A stretch of DNA of 64,000 nt from positions 1-64,000 of the forward strand of contig JBBBWG010016445.1 in NCBI GenBank assembly GCA_037176905.1, written 5' to 3'. Position numbers and translations under genes: made by a program. The first letter of the stretch is position 1. Each line of letters begins with the position of its first letter. Origin of the DNA: Azolla pinnata. Its lineage: Eukaryota > Streptophyta > Polypodiopsida > Salviniales > Salviniaceae. Below, in pieces: positions 10,936 through 22,088 of the stretch. The notes under the pieces were generated by a model. It was not told the origin of the DNA, made no database searches, and saw only the letters and a list, made by a program, of their open reading frames with translations.

Positions 10936-13900
10936 ATGTTGATGCAAGTAGGTGGAGTGGAAGGGAGCCGACCAACCTTCTTTGAGATGTCAGCCGCTCA
11001 ACAACTTCCAGCAAGCTTGCGAGCTGCCTTGCTTTACTCTATGGGAGTAAGCTTTGTTTCTCTAATTTTGTTTTCGGTTTTACTTGATATTGTCAAGCCA
11101 TAAAATTTTCATCCACGTCAAGCAAGGGGAGGACTATGTCAAGAAAGGGGAGAAAGAAAGAACGAAAGAAAAAAGTAAGAAAATTGTATTGATGCCCGCT
11201 AAAGCCCAATAAGATCCACGAGTATTAATAATGTGGCATATATCCAGTCATCCATAACAATGAAACATCAAGGGGTCTTACAGCGCAGCATAAAAGAAAA
11301 TGAGATTATATACAGTGTGACATGATATTATAACATTTATTTCCATCCAAGTCTCTCAAAGAGAAGCAAAGATGAAATGGTTTCGATTTCAACAAGGTCG
11401 TAGATGTGGTTATCAATCCCAATGTTGGTGTTAACCTAATCCTAGCTCCTAGGTGGGGACTGTGGCAAGAAAAGTGATAACTATGTCAAGCATGGCATGA
11501 AGTATGTGAAGCAGTTATTTAAATTTGAGTATTTTTTTTCATGAGATCAGACTGATCTTCATCAATTTTATGCCCATCGGTCTAGTGCCAATCTCTATGG
11601 AACCTAGTTTTATGTACAGAACCATTAACCTTTTATTGAAATTAAACGACATCCATGTAAATGTGGTGCTGCTGGCAAATATTGTAATTTCTGCTGGCTG
11701 ATCATTTGTCAGTCAGAGGCATAATCACTTACATTGTTGTGAATAGGTCTTGGCACAGAGAAGACCAATCCTCCACAAAGTTCTAGATCACAGTGATGAA
11801 GCTTTCGGGCTTCTCATGCTTGTTCTTGAGACACACAGCCTAAGAACAACTGGTCAGTCTTTTTTGCTAAGTCTGTTGCATTATTTTTTGTTGTACCTCA
11901 AATATTTCGAAGAATTTGATGGACTGATAATTTCCGGTCTTTATTAGATGCTTCTTTTTCGGAGTCACTGTATGGATTAAGAAGGCGTCCTGTGAATATA
12001 TCAACAAATTCTGATGGTCAGACTACAGGAAAGGTGTTCTTGACAAGGAGACAAAGATTGCTCTCTCTCTTATTTCTGGTAACAATGCACTTTCATTGTA
12101 AAGATATGGCACACATCATTGAGCTTGATTTTAAGATAATAAATGCCATTGCAGATAGGATTACCTTATTTGAAAGCAAAGATTCAGGCTGTATATGAAT
12201 CTCAGAGAGGAAGTATGCTTCATGCAGCTATGTGGGGGAGAGGAGACATAGACCAATTTGATGCAGATGAAAATTCCACTCCAGAGCTGGTGACTGTTTC
12301 ACAAGTAACATCTAGACAATCCCTGAAAGAAAAGATGAAGGCCATGCTTGTAAAATTCTATCCCTGGATCCATGCAACACATGAAGGTGATTCGCTTTTA
12401 TTTTATGTGTAACATCTATGTGGTTAAATGTGTTGTCTGTTTTCTTATTTTTGGGGATATAATGTTTGCATTCACAATTGGGTCTTGTAGGAGATATGAT
12501 GCCATTTATGTATTGTTAATGGATCGGGGGTTGGTAAAGATTATTGTAGATTCCCTACCATATGCCTATCATTGGAAATAGCCTAAGTGAGAGAATTCCA
12601 GGACAGCAATCACCCATTAATTGGACGTCAGTATGAAGACATGGCCCTTTCTCATCGGTCGCAGTAGAATTATTTGGGAACATCTGTGGTCTTTAAAGTT
12701 GCAAGATTGAGCTTACCATTGGCTGAACGAGCAAATTCGGCTCGCAAGGGTATCATTTTAAGGATAACTGCCATTTCTCCTCTGAGATTATATAATTAGC
12801 AAAATGTCCCAACATGTTTCAAAGGTACCAGAATACATTTGTATGTTTCAAAACTTCAAAACCTTCCAAATCACTAAAACTCGTTATCAAGATGGAAAGA
12901 TGCACATGCTTCTGTTCCGTTCAGGATTGTAAGACAGAATTTTTTCAGAAATACAAATACAGAATCAGAAATGCCAAGATGGATGACTTTCAAAGTGTAA
13001 GCAAGAGGTGGAGTTGTTCCTAATATGTGAAGCAAAGCGGCTTTTTGATTGTACAAATTGAGCAAAAACAACTCATGCCTGGGAAAACCTACCTTTATTT
13101 CTTGAATTCGTCACAGAATCCAATAGATAGTTTTGAAACAAGTAGGGGATTAGTAGTCTTTCTGATATATAATCTATAAGTGTGTCCATTCCAATGCCTC
13201 TTTCAATATTTTGTATTTAATCCTTTGCCAAAGCAGTGGCTGTGTTTCTGTGTACAACAATCATTGTGTTTTCTGCTGTCACAGGATTATGTTTTACATA
13301 TCAACTTCTCTACTTGCTCGATGCTACTCGTTTCTATTCTCCAGCATTACAGATGATGGGTCTGCAAGTTTGTCGAGCGTCTGGACAAGAGCTGGTAGGT
13401 ATTTTAAACGGATTTACTATTCTTCTATGAGGGTTTCATCAAAAGAGTGTTTGAAGAATGTGTGTTTGTCCTCTAGCAAAGGCCATGGATATGTTATGAA
13501 TGGACCTAAGGTGGGTGAGATGAAATAGTTGTAGTCATGAGAATGAAGCTGTGCCTCCATCACTTGATTGTTTTCATTTTTTCACTTTATCCTCAGATGG
13601 ACGCCTCCTCTCAAATTGCAGAACGAAGAAATCAAGAGTTTGAAAGGCTTCGAGGTCCACGCTTAGCACAGGTATATATTATTAGACTTGGGGTAAATAT
13701 GACCCATAGGTGGGGAGGAAGAGGAAGATTGATTTTTTTTGTATGCATGGATTTTAACACAACCTCAGTGAATGAAGGGTAACTGGATCTACTTTTGTGT
13801 TGCACGCAGGCTCTCCAAAGACTTGCTCTCAAGACTATCTATAACACATTGGATTTTGCGCAAACTGGCCTTATCGCTTCGGTTTTTCTTTTCAAAGTAA

Positions 13901-14973
13901 AGCACTTCCTCGATTTTATATGTACACATATATAATCTGTGTATGCATGTGCACATGTACCTGCGTATGTTTGGGTATGTATCCACATTTATATGAAAAT
14001 ATATATATTAGGTGTGTTTGTATATGTCATTTGGGCGCATGCATTTATTTACATATCTATTTGAACATATAAATTGTGCATGTTTGTGTACACACAAACA
14101 CACATCCACTCTCTTGGGCATAAGCTCAAGCGCATGAAGTCTTATCTGCACATGCATCCATGCTCATAAATATCCATCCACATGTGTAATTCTGTGTAAA
14201 TATATCTGCATGTGCATACAGATAAGTATAAAAGTTCACATATATAAGAATTGATATATAAGGGATGGTGAATGTTTTGATTTTGTAGATGATCGAGTGG
14301 TGGTATCAGTCTGCAGAAGAAAGGGTAACTGCTCCTACAGTGTATCCAGCACCTCCACCACCACCTGCACCTAAGGTAAGATGTTGTGTATTGAAATCTG
14401 GAAAGGAGATAATGGCTTGCTAACTCCTTGTTTTTCTGCAAGGTGGCTGAAAAGGGGATTCCATTGCCAAAAGATAGGAGAATTTGTCCACTTTGTTTGA
14501 AGATACGAACAAACCCTGCGCTCATTGGCACTTCAGGATTCGTCTTTTGCTACCCTTGCATCTTTCCTTACATCTCACAGGTATGAAAGCACTCAAATTT
14601 TAGATGTGCACTTTGAATGAAAGTGAAACTCTAAACCCACTTTTCATCATGAGCTGAATTTTTGACCCATTTATCAAAAGTAACGTGAAAGTACCCAATC
14701 AATAACCCACATCAGCTTTACAGGTTCCCTCTCAATGATTGGCTGATAGAGTATTACAGTGAAGATAATAACGATATGCTAATATTATCAAGCAAAATGC
14801 TCATTGATATCACATTCTTTGACTTCTAAAATTCCACATAGTTCATTATGAGTAATGCTTGTAACAGGTTTTAAACATGTGTTGTTTTTTTTTTGATTCA
14901 GTACAATCGATGCCCTGTAACTCTAATACCTGCGGCAGTTGATCAAATAAGACGGCTATACTATGACTCGTAA
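10936..14973 (+). CDS. PEX12: peroxin-12, RING-type peroxisomal import E3 component
   Basis: Coding exons: 10936-11046, 11747-11852, 11948-12078, 12155-12386, 13285-13394, 13597-13671, 13810-13896, 14289-14375, 14443-14580 and 14902-14973. They join in frame to 382 aa, close to the roughly 390 aa of plant PEX12. PEX12 is a peroxisomal membrane protein that forms the PEX2-PEX10-PEX12 ubiquitin ligase, which recycles the PEX5 import receptor. Family marks are the start region (RPTFFEMSAAQQLPASLRAA), the membrane-embedded middle with GLCFTYQLLYLLDAT and EWWYQSAEER, a proline run (PAPPPPPAPK), and a C-terminal zinc finger. The finger shows C328-x2-C331, C349-x2-C352 and C363-P, the partial RING spacing typical of PEX12. 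All introns have GT-AG ends. Two in-frame Mets sit at residues 1 and 3. Downstream the gene is followed by non-coding DNA. Confidence 0.95.
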
Positions 14974-16820
14974 ATTCCAGATCTCTGCGGATGCTTTGTA
15001 CAGTTGTATGAAACAATGTAAAGCCAGGTCTCTATCAAGAGGGAGCTCGATCACTCGACACGACAGGCAGAGGAAGTGTTTGAAACACAATCCATGAGAT
15101 ACATACAGATGTGGGTTGACTAGAGTAAGATTGTCTTTTGTTGCACAATATTAATGACAATCCTTGTGAGGTAAGGTGGTCATGTATATTATCTTTGTAG
15201 CAAAGATCAAAGAGTTATGTGACATTACTCAGTCAATGTTTAATCTATTTGCTAATTCATTTTTCATGAGTTTGCACTGCATCAGGAAGAAATGCCGGGT
15301 TTGCATGATAACACCGAGTGGCATTGTCAATATTAATATTATTCTGTGTGCAGCTTGATATTCTGTTGAAGCGAAGCTCATACTATACTGCTATGATAAA
15401 CATATAAAAACAAAGCTCGGAGCGATTCTGAGATCAGCAATACCAATTCAATCGTGGAAAGGCATCAGTGAATGAATGGTTTGTTTCTTAAATGACCACT
15501 TTCAATACTGTATCTTTTCATGGTTGCAAATTACTGGTGAGGTAGAGCATGAAATCCACAAATCAGTGAACATCAAACAGCAAAGGTGGTGCCATAAAAT
15601 GATTTGTGCCAAGGGTGAGCAACTGATTTGTCGAGTGTGAATTCTGCAGAATTTGAAGAGCAAGTGCAGTCTATGGATTATAGCAGCAGCTTGTTGCTAC
15701 CCTCCATTCTAGGACCAAGTACTAATCGGCTATGTCAGTAATGGTGTCTTGAGCGGGATGTTTCAAGTGTTACGCAAGCGAAGGTGATTCAAAGACAGCA
15801 AGAATCACCGGAGAAATATATACGTTGCTGCAATGGCTCTCACTATGCAGTATGTGGAAGCTCTAATACAGGGCTAGTTGTATTGATTTCTATGGTGCCA
15901 GCCATCGATCGACTTCCATTGCTCGAGTGTATAGTTCAAAGGAAAGTATGGTCAAAGTGTCGGTGCAATCATAGCATGATTGTGGGCAAAAGAAGATGGA
16001 TTTTGGGCTTCGTTGGGCCTTCATCAATATGACAACTGCCATAACTGCCATTGACCGGAATGTTGATCGGAAGATCGTAGTGGTAGAACACATGCATTAG
16101 ATCGTGGGCACATTTGGACTATCAAAGTGCTGGCGGACAAACGGATCGTCGGTTATATGAGGACAGAAACCGTATGAGCTCCGTTTTACATAGTCACACG
16201 AACAAAACAGCCTGTAGAAGAAGGCAATCAGAAAGAACATGGGGTCTTGAGTCAAACAGAGACGAGCATCGATCTGAACCAATGATTGAGGAACAACGAC
16301 CGCTAATGGTTCGATACGAGAGTTTTATGTCTGGCGATGAGGACTTTCGCAACATGATCAAGCTGCCAAATTGCTGGTTCTAACGAGCTTAATGGGCAAT
16401 TAATTCAAGGCTTGACGATATGGTGTGCTCGATGATTAGGCCCAAAATGATTGATATCGGGCGGTTGATCAGACGGAAGCTAATCCTCCTCCTTATCCAA
16501 TCATCGCCGTAAGTCATAGAAACGGTGTGAATGCAAAGCTCTAGGTTTTTCAACGATCGGAGTTCATCGACACCATGGAATGGATGGTGGATTTGAGAGC
16601 ATAGGTTCTGGCGAATGCGGACTCGTCAGGATCGGGCCGGTCAATTGATCCGAGAATAAAACGACGACAGGGTCATGGGACAATTAGACAGACAGATAGA
16701 TAGGCACACACATGCACGCAAACGGCCCCAATCAGTCGATCGATCGACGACTGGTTTAATTGAAGCAGTCCTCATGGGAAGGGGTTGAAGGGTATTTTGG
16801 AGCTATTAGCTTTGCTCAAA
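14974..16820. other. intergenic DNA between PEX12 and the GT34 gene
   Basis: About 1.8 kb without a supportable gene. The left part should contain the PEX12 3' untranslated region. Open frames near 15784-16032 and 16114-16383 are short, have no recognisable domain and lack splice partners. Confidence 0.5.
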
Positions 16821-16823
16821 TAT

Positions 16824-16831
16824 TATATATA
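16824..16831 (+). promoter_or_regulatory. TATA-box candidate for the GT34 gene
   Basis: TATATATA lies in an AT-rich island followed at once by a pyrimidine-rich tract (CCCCTCTCCCTCCTCCTC), a common layout for plant core promoters. It would place transcription near 16860 and give a leader of about 650 nt before the start codon at 17519, unless an intron intervenes. Confidence 0.45.
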
Positions 16832-17518
16832 CCCCTCTCCCTCCTCCTCTTTTTGACACCTTCTTGATTTCTCCTTGCCCTCCATTGATTCAAGCAGCTG
16901 GCTAGCCAGTCTCCACAACCAATCCCCTGCACAGTAACACTTGAGCAAACAAATTTAGCTTCTGAATGATCATCACCCTTTTTTCTTGTTCACTCTGATG
17001 ACTAATCTGGGATTTTTGCTAGAGAGCTTAATAGCACACCGAGCCGCGGTCTGTTCGATGATGGAACGATCGAGAGCTTAATCTTTTTGTATCCCCCCGA
17101 CAGAGGCGCCGCGATCGGTAGATTGATCTGATCGCCCCTACAACTCAGCCCTCGCTTGACCAAATCGTAGATTAGAGCCTTTGATCAGTCCCATCGTATC
17201 TTCCCCGATCGGTCGATCGATCCAATTCACGCGTGTGCGATCGATTCGTCCGCGCATCGGGGTGAACCGGTCGTTGATTACATGCAATCGAAAGCAGCAA
17301 GCTCGAACTAATTCTTCGGGGAGAGCTTAAATTTAGATTTACGCTAAGATCTGGATAAGCGGCGAATCTACTAGTAGGGCAGGCTGATCGATCGCTTGGG
17401 CGGTAATCGATAATCCGGCGTTCATTAAGCTGGGCAGCTAATAAGATCGAGCGGGGGGGGGGGCTCGATCGAGCGAATCGGGGCGAATCGGGGTTCGATC
17501 TCGGCGCCAGAAGCTTCG

Positions 17519-20164
17519 ATGAAGAGGAAGAGCAACACGAGCTCGGGCGGCGGATGCCGGCCGTGGGCGGACAAGGCGGCGCTGACGGTGCTGTGCGGGC
17601 TCATCACGCTGATGGTGCTGAGGGGCTCGTGGATGGGCATCGGCGGCGGCGAAGACGACGAGGCCGACGGCGAATCGGGCGAGGGAGTGATATTGACGAA
17701 GATCGGGGGCGCGAAGAATCGGGGAGGAGTAGGGCTGGTGAGGAGCATGAGAGGGTCATGGGCAGGGTTGGATGGTCAGGCGGCGGCGAGGGTGGTGGCG
17801 GAGGCGGAGGCGGATCGTCGGAAAGGGGGCATGAAGCGGATCGAGAAGATCGAAGGAGGTGGAGATGGAGGTGGAGCTAGAGATGGAGGTGGAGATGGAG
17901 CTGGAGCTGGAGCTGGAGCTGGAGCTGGAGATGGAGATGGAGCTGGAGGTGGAGATGGAGCTGGAGATGGAGATGGAGCTGGAGATGGAGATGGAGCTGG
18001 AGATGGAGCTAGATCATCAGAGGCAAGATGGAGGAGGAGGAGGAGGAGGAGGAAGAAGAGGATCAGCCTCGGGCCGAGGATCCGCGACTGGGACGATCGG
18101 CGGCGGCGCAGTGTGAACGCGTCGGAGGCACGGCAGCCGTCGATCCTGATGGTGACGGGGTCGGCGCCGGGCGCGTGCGAGAACCCCGCGGGCGACCGCT
18201 TCCTCCTCAAGTCCCTGAAGAACAAGATGGACTACGCGGGCCTGCACCGCGGGGCCGTGGCCGGGGTGTACAACAACCTGGCGGCGCTTCCGGAAGCTTC
18301 CGGAGGGCCGGCTCCGGAAGCTTCCGGAAGCTTCCGGAGTGCTTCCGGAGGGCCCGCCCTGTCGGGCTTCTGGTCCAAGCTGCCGCTGCTCCGCTGGGTG
18401 ATGCTCGCGCGCCCCGAGATCGAGTGGCTCTGGTGGCTCGACAGCGACGCGCTCATCACCGACGCGCGTTTCGAGCCGTCGATGGGGCGCTACTCCGCGC
18501 ACAACCTCGTGGTCCACGGCTGGGAGCACAAGGTCTACGTCGAGAGCTCGTGGCTCGGCCTCAACACCGGGAGCTTCTTCCTCCGCAACTGCCAGTGGTC
18601 CCTCGACTTGCTCGACGAGTGGGCGCAGATGGGCCCGAAAGGCCGGATCAGGGAAGAAGCCGGGCGCAAGCTCACGAAGCTCCTCGCCGATCGCCCCGCG
18701 TTTGAAGCCGATGATCAGTCGGCCCTCGTCTACTTGCTCATCACGCAGCGCTCCGCTTGGGGCGATAAGGTCTTCATGGAGTCCAGCTTCTGCCTCCATG
18801 GCTACTGGCTCCCCATCGTCGACAAGCTCGACCGCTTCTTGGCCGACATGCCCGACGAGTCCTATGCTGACCTCGACGACGATTCGGCAGCGGCCGCAGA
18901 TGGCCGCCGCGATGGCCCGCTGGACACCACCGGTAATGCCGCTTCTCTCCCCTCTTCCTTTTTTTGCTCTATATAGCCCTTATATAATAGTGTTGCTAAT
19001 TCCTCTGTTTGATCCCGTATCGAGTGCTGCGGCTCATCGCTGCTGGTAAACTATTACCCGCTCCGCTCGATCCATCCTAACTGCCGCCGAAATCGCGATT
19101 TAATCGGCAGTTAATCATTCCCCCGCCGACGCCCGATCGCGATCATTGGGCAGCTAATTAATCCCCGCTCACGTTGGAATTGCGACGATTGCGATTTCTT
19201 TTTGGGAGCCGTTTGTGAATCGATCCTCGCGACGGCTCATCGCGATCAGCGCAGGACGCGCATCGAGCTTAGCATTGCGAATCGGCGCGGTTGTTGGGTC
19301 CCAAAACCGTCGAAGCTGCCTCGCAATCACCTATCGAAGCAAGACTCGGAGTAGCGCTTGAAACCCCAGCCAGCTGCTGCCGCCCAATGACCGATCCGTG
19401 CTCAAACAAGGAGGGGCGCTAATCTTGATTAGCACGTCGAATCGATTCATATATAGGCTAACCGCGCCTAGCTAGCTCATAGTAACCTGCCTAAGCTAAT
19501 CATAAATGGCTGCTGACTAAGCACAATCAATTTGGCCTTAGATCAAGACCTGGTTTGGGCTTAAAGCCCAAACCCCCTAGGGCTAAGCACGATCGATTGG
19601 CCTTAAAAGCCTGATCGATCGGGCCTAAATCCTAAATAAACCGGGGGCTAAGCACGATCGATTGGCCTTAAAAGCCTGATCGATCGGGCCTAAATCCTAA
19701 ATAAACCGGGGGGCTAATCACGATCGACCAGGCCTAAAGCCCTAAACCAGGGGAGGCGAATCACGATTTAACCGCGAGTCAATCCTAAAGCCAGGCCTAA
19801 TCTAATAGCAAACGGATCGCAAAATCCTAACTAGGACCAACTCAAGCAGCGCTAATTATCTCGTGTTTTTTTGTTTTTTTTTTCCGTCGTCTGCTTGTCG
19901 GCAGGCGGCGATCGCGGCGACAAGCCGTACCACGGGTGCGGGTGGGACGCGAGCACGGGCGAGAAGTGGCCGTTCGTGACGCACTTTGTCGGGTGCAAGC
20001 CGTGCGCCAAGGACGGGCACGGGAGCTACGAGCTGTCGGTGTGCCTCTCCCAGATGGAGCGTGCCTACAACTTCGCCGACAACCAGATCTGGCAGCGCTA
20101 CGGCCTCCGCCACGCATCCCTCACCTCGTCCCAGCTCATCCAAATCCGAAACCCTAAACCCTAA
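17519..20164 (+). CDS. GT34-family glycosyltransferase (xyloglucan xylosyltransferase / galactomannan galactosyltransferase type)
   Basis: Two exons, 17519-18932 and 19905-20164, join in phase to 557 aa. This is a type II Golgi protein: a short basic tail, one membrane segment at about residues 18-37, a long low-complexity stem, then the catalytic domain. GT34 marks are ENPAGDRFLLKSLKNKMDY, FWSKLPLLRW, the DxD-type metal site in WLWWLDSDALITD (D308-S-D310), SWLGLNTGSFFLRNCQW, MGPKGRIREEAG, FEADDQSALVYLL, and in exon 2 WPFVTHFVGCKPC and NFADNQIWQRYGL. The stem is built from a GGAGATGGAGCT-like repeat (Gly/Asp/Ala). A Glu-Ala-Ser-Gly repeat interrupts the domain just before FWSKLPLLR. The last few codons (NPKP) come from telomere-like repeat, so the true C-terminus may differ. 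GC content is far higher than in neighbouring genes. The acceptor sugar cannot be decided from sequence. Confidence 0.88.
17860..18012 (+). repeat. in-frame GGAGCT/GGAGAT repeat in the GT34 stem
   Basis: Hexamer units GGAGCT, GGAGAT and GGAGGT alternate for about 150 bp and encode a Gly-Ala/Gly-Asp tract between membrane anchor and catalytic domain. The length of this linker is likely to vary between alleles. Confidence 0.85.
18286..18355 (+). repeat. palindromic GGAAGCTTCC repeat inside the GT34 catalytic domain
   Basis: Several copies of the self-complementary CCGGAAGCTTCCGG core and shortened forms are packed into about 70 bp. They encode the PEASGGPAPEASGSFRSASG insert between NNLAAL and the conserved FWSKLPLLR. 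Related proteins, from memory, have only a few residues here. Confidence 0.82.
19581..19730. repeat. 65-bp tandem duplication in the GT34 intron
   Basis: Two nearly identical 65-bp units begin at 19581 and 19646 (landmark GGCTAAGCACGATCGATTGG), with a degenerate third start at 19712. The unit carries GCCTAAATCCTAAATAAACC, which resembles degenerate telomere-like sequence. Confidence 0.85.
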
Positions 20165-20216
20165 ACCCTAAACCCTGAACCCTGAACCCTGAACCCTGAA
20201 CCCTGAAACCCTGAAC
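20148..20216. repeat. telomere-like CCCTAAA tract at the GT34 3' end
   Basis: Four AAACCCT units are followed by about five GAACCCT variants. The stop codon of the GT34 frame (20162-20164) lies within the second unit, so the tract supplies the final codons and the start of the 3' untranslated region. Confidence 0.9.
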
Positions 20217-20994
20217 TTTGCATGCGCTTGTAAGAGCTGCGAGTCGGCGCTCTCCAGAGCAATCTGCTTTGGAGAACGATGCTCTGTTTGCCTCCCATGG
20301 CTCGTTTTCGCTCGAGAACAGCAGAGGTCCTCTTGAACGCGGCTCCCAGACAAGCTCGAGTTTTATGAGAAGCCTCTTGATTTCAACCCAGACCCAGATG
20401 ATGAATTCCGATCAACCGCGCCGCTGATTCTCGGTCGATGCAGCTGCATGCCAAAAGATCGATCGGGTTTGACTCTGCAAACCCTGATCTCGGCATTAGA
20501 TTACGAACTAACACCCTAACCTTTTGTCTTTCCGTCGCAACGATCTCGTCTCTGATCAACGTGCCCCCTTGGAGCGAGCGCCGCAGCATCCGATGGCCCT
20601 GTTAGATAATCTAGTGCTTCTAATGACCCCCCCGATCCCCAACGGGCACAAGCCCGGGGAGAGGGGGGAAAAGAAAAACATTGCGTGAATTCGCGAGTCC
20701 CGATGCTCTCCCTTAAATCGTCATCGCCTGTTGCCGTTCGATGTCCAACGATGGGGCTCTGGAACTTTGAGCAAAAAGCCCTCATCAGCGTGCGACACAC
20801 TTGCCCGACTTTAAGAAGAATAAAATTTGCCGGCTAAACTGGGAGGTGAAGAGTGTCGCCTACACTGCTTCGTTGGATTGAACGTTAATATCTCACGGAG
20901 ATCAAAATTAAGTCGATTAGACAAAGAAAACATGGCTAACACCGATCACACATCAACATGTACATCAGTCTGTTACAGTCGCCACAATCATCTC
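20217..20994. other. gene-free stretch after the GT34 gene
   Basis: About 780 bp with short open frames in several phases. One frame near 20345-20450 could encode a short acidic segment but does not resemble the GT34 C-terminus well enough to call it an exon. Nothing firm is seen. Confidence 0.4.
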
Positions 20995-21372
20995 CAACCC
21001 TAGCCTTAAACCATATCCTAATCCCTAACCCTAACCCTAACCCTACCCCTACCCCTAGCTCAAGCTTTAACTTCACCCGAATCCGAACCCTAACCCTAAT
21101 CCGAACCCTAATCCTAGGTCAAGCTCTAACTCTAACCTACCCCTAACCCTAACTCAAGCTCTAACTCCATCCTAACCTTAGTCCTAGCTCAAGCTCTAAC
21201 TCCATCCTAACCCTAATCCTAGCTCAAGCTCTAACTCCAGCCTAACCCTAATCCAAGCTCAAGCTCCAACTCCACCCTAACCCTAATCCTAGCTCAAGCT
21301 CCAACTCCACCCTAGCCCTAACCCTAACCCTAATCCCAGCTCAAACGCTAGCCCCACCCTAACCCTAACCTG
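20995..21372. repeat. degenerate telomere-derived minisatellite, CCCTAA orientation
   Basis: CCTAACCCTAA motifs alternate with a CTCAAGCTCTAACTCCA-like spacer, giving repeat units of roughly 35-40 bp, better ordered between about 21110 and 21350. The telomere motif is in the orientation opposite to the array at 7.9-8.8 kb. Confidence 0.85.
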
Positions 21373-22088
21373 AACCAACAATCATCTCCATCACATTCAA
21401 CAAGCTAGTTAGGCTGAGGCATAATTCCGGTAACTTACGAGCGTATAATCAGTGTCTAATGTGGAAGAAAACTTTGTTCACATCCTGCAATGTTTTGTTC
21501 CAAATAGTGCTGCTTCATTCTACCATCAACTGCCTGCATTCTGCCCTGCACTGCATTCGCTGCCCTTAAGAATCAAATCAACAATGCATAAAGGACCCTT
21601 CAACCCTCATGAAGCTTTGCTTTCTTTTTGGCTTGAGGCACAATCATATATTAAGTTTGCGGAGAATCGTTTCGAAGATGCAGTCTCGCTGAACACCACT
21701 CTGTTACTGGCCACCGATTCCTACTCGTATTGCGGCTGAAACCAGCCATTTTTGGCTTTGATCAACAGTTCTCCAACATCTTAATTTCTTCGACGAAAAC
21801 AGGGCGGCAGCCGGCTTTACAATTGCTTGCAATTCCTCAAATTTGGCCGCATTTAACAAGCTTTCCCTTTTTGCTAGTCACGTTTCCAGCAGCGTCGGGG
21901 GTGCTTTTACTTCCAAAGAATGGTCAAAAGCTCTGCTCATAACATATGGGCACTGCCATGTTTATGTTACATTCCAAATGAAGGAAGAATCACCAAAGGC
22001 TAGACATCATGTTAGGTTTCATGTGGAAGCCCAGAAGTCTTCTTTCCGTGAAACAGAATCAGAGAGGTTTTCCTCGCAAATGCGAGCA
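21373..22088. other. downstream flank of the PPR gene
   Basis: About 700 bp with no supportable gene. It should include the 3' untranslated region of the minus-strand PPR gene. An open frame at 21452-21739 has no recognisable domain. Confidence 0.45.

Noticed and set aside
18017-18799. 260-residue minus-strand frame opposite the GT34 exon
   Set aside because: It is a shadow of the GC-rich coding strand. The plus-strand frame carries all GT34 motifs.
20345-20520. Short acidic frame (LEFYEKPLDFNPDPDDEFRS) after the GT34 gene
   Set aside because: It was considered as a displaced C-terminal exon, but there is no convincing acceptor or family match.
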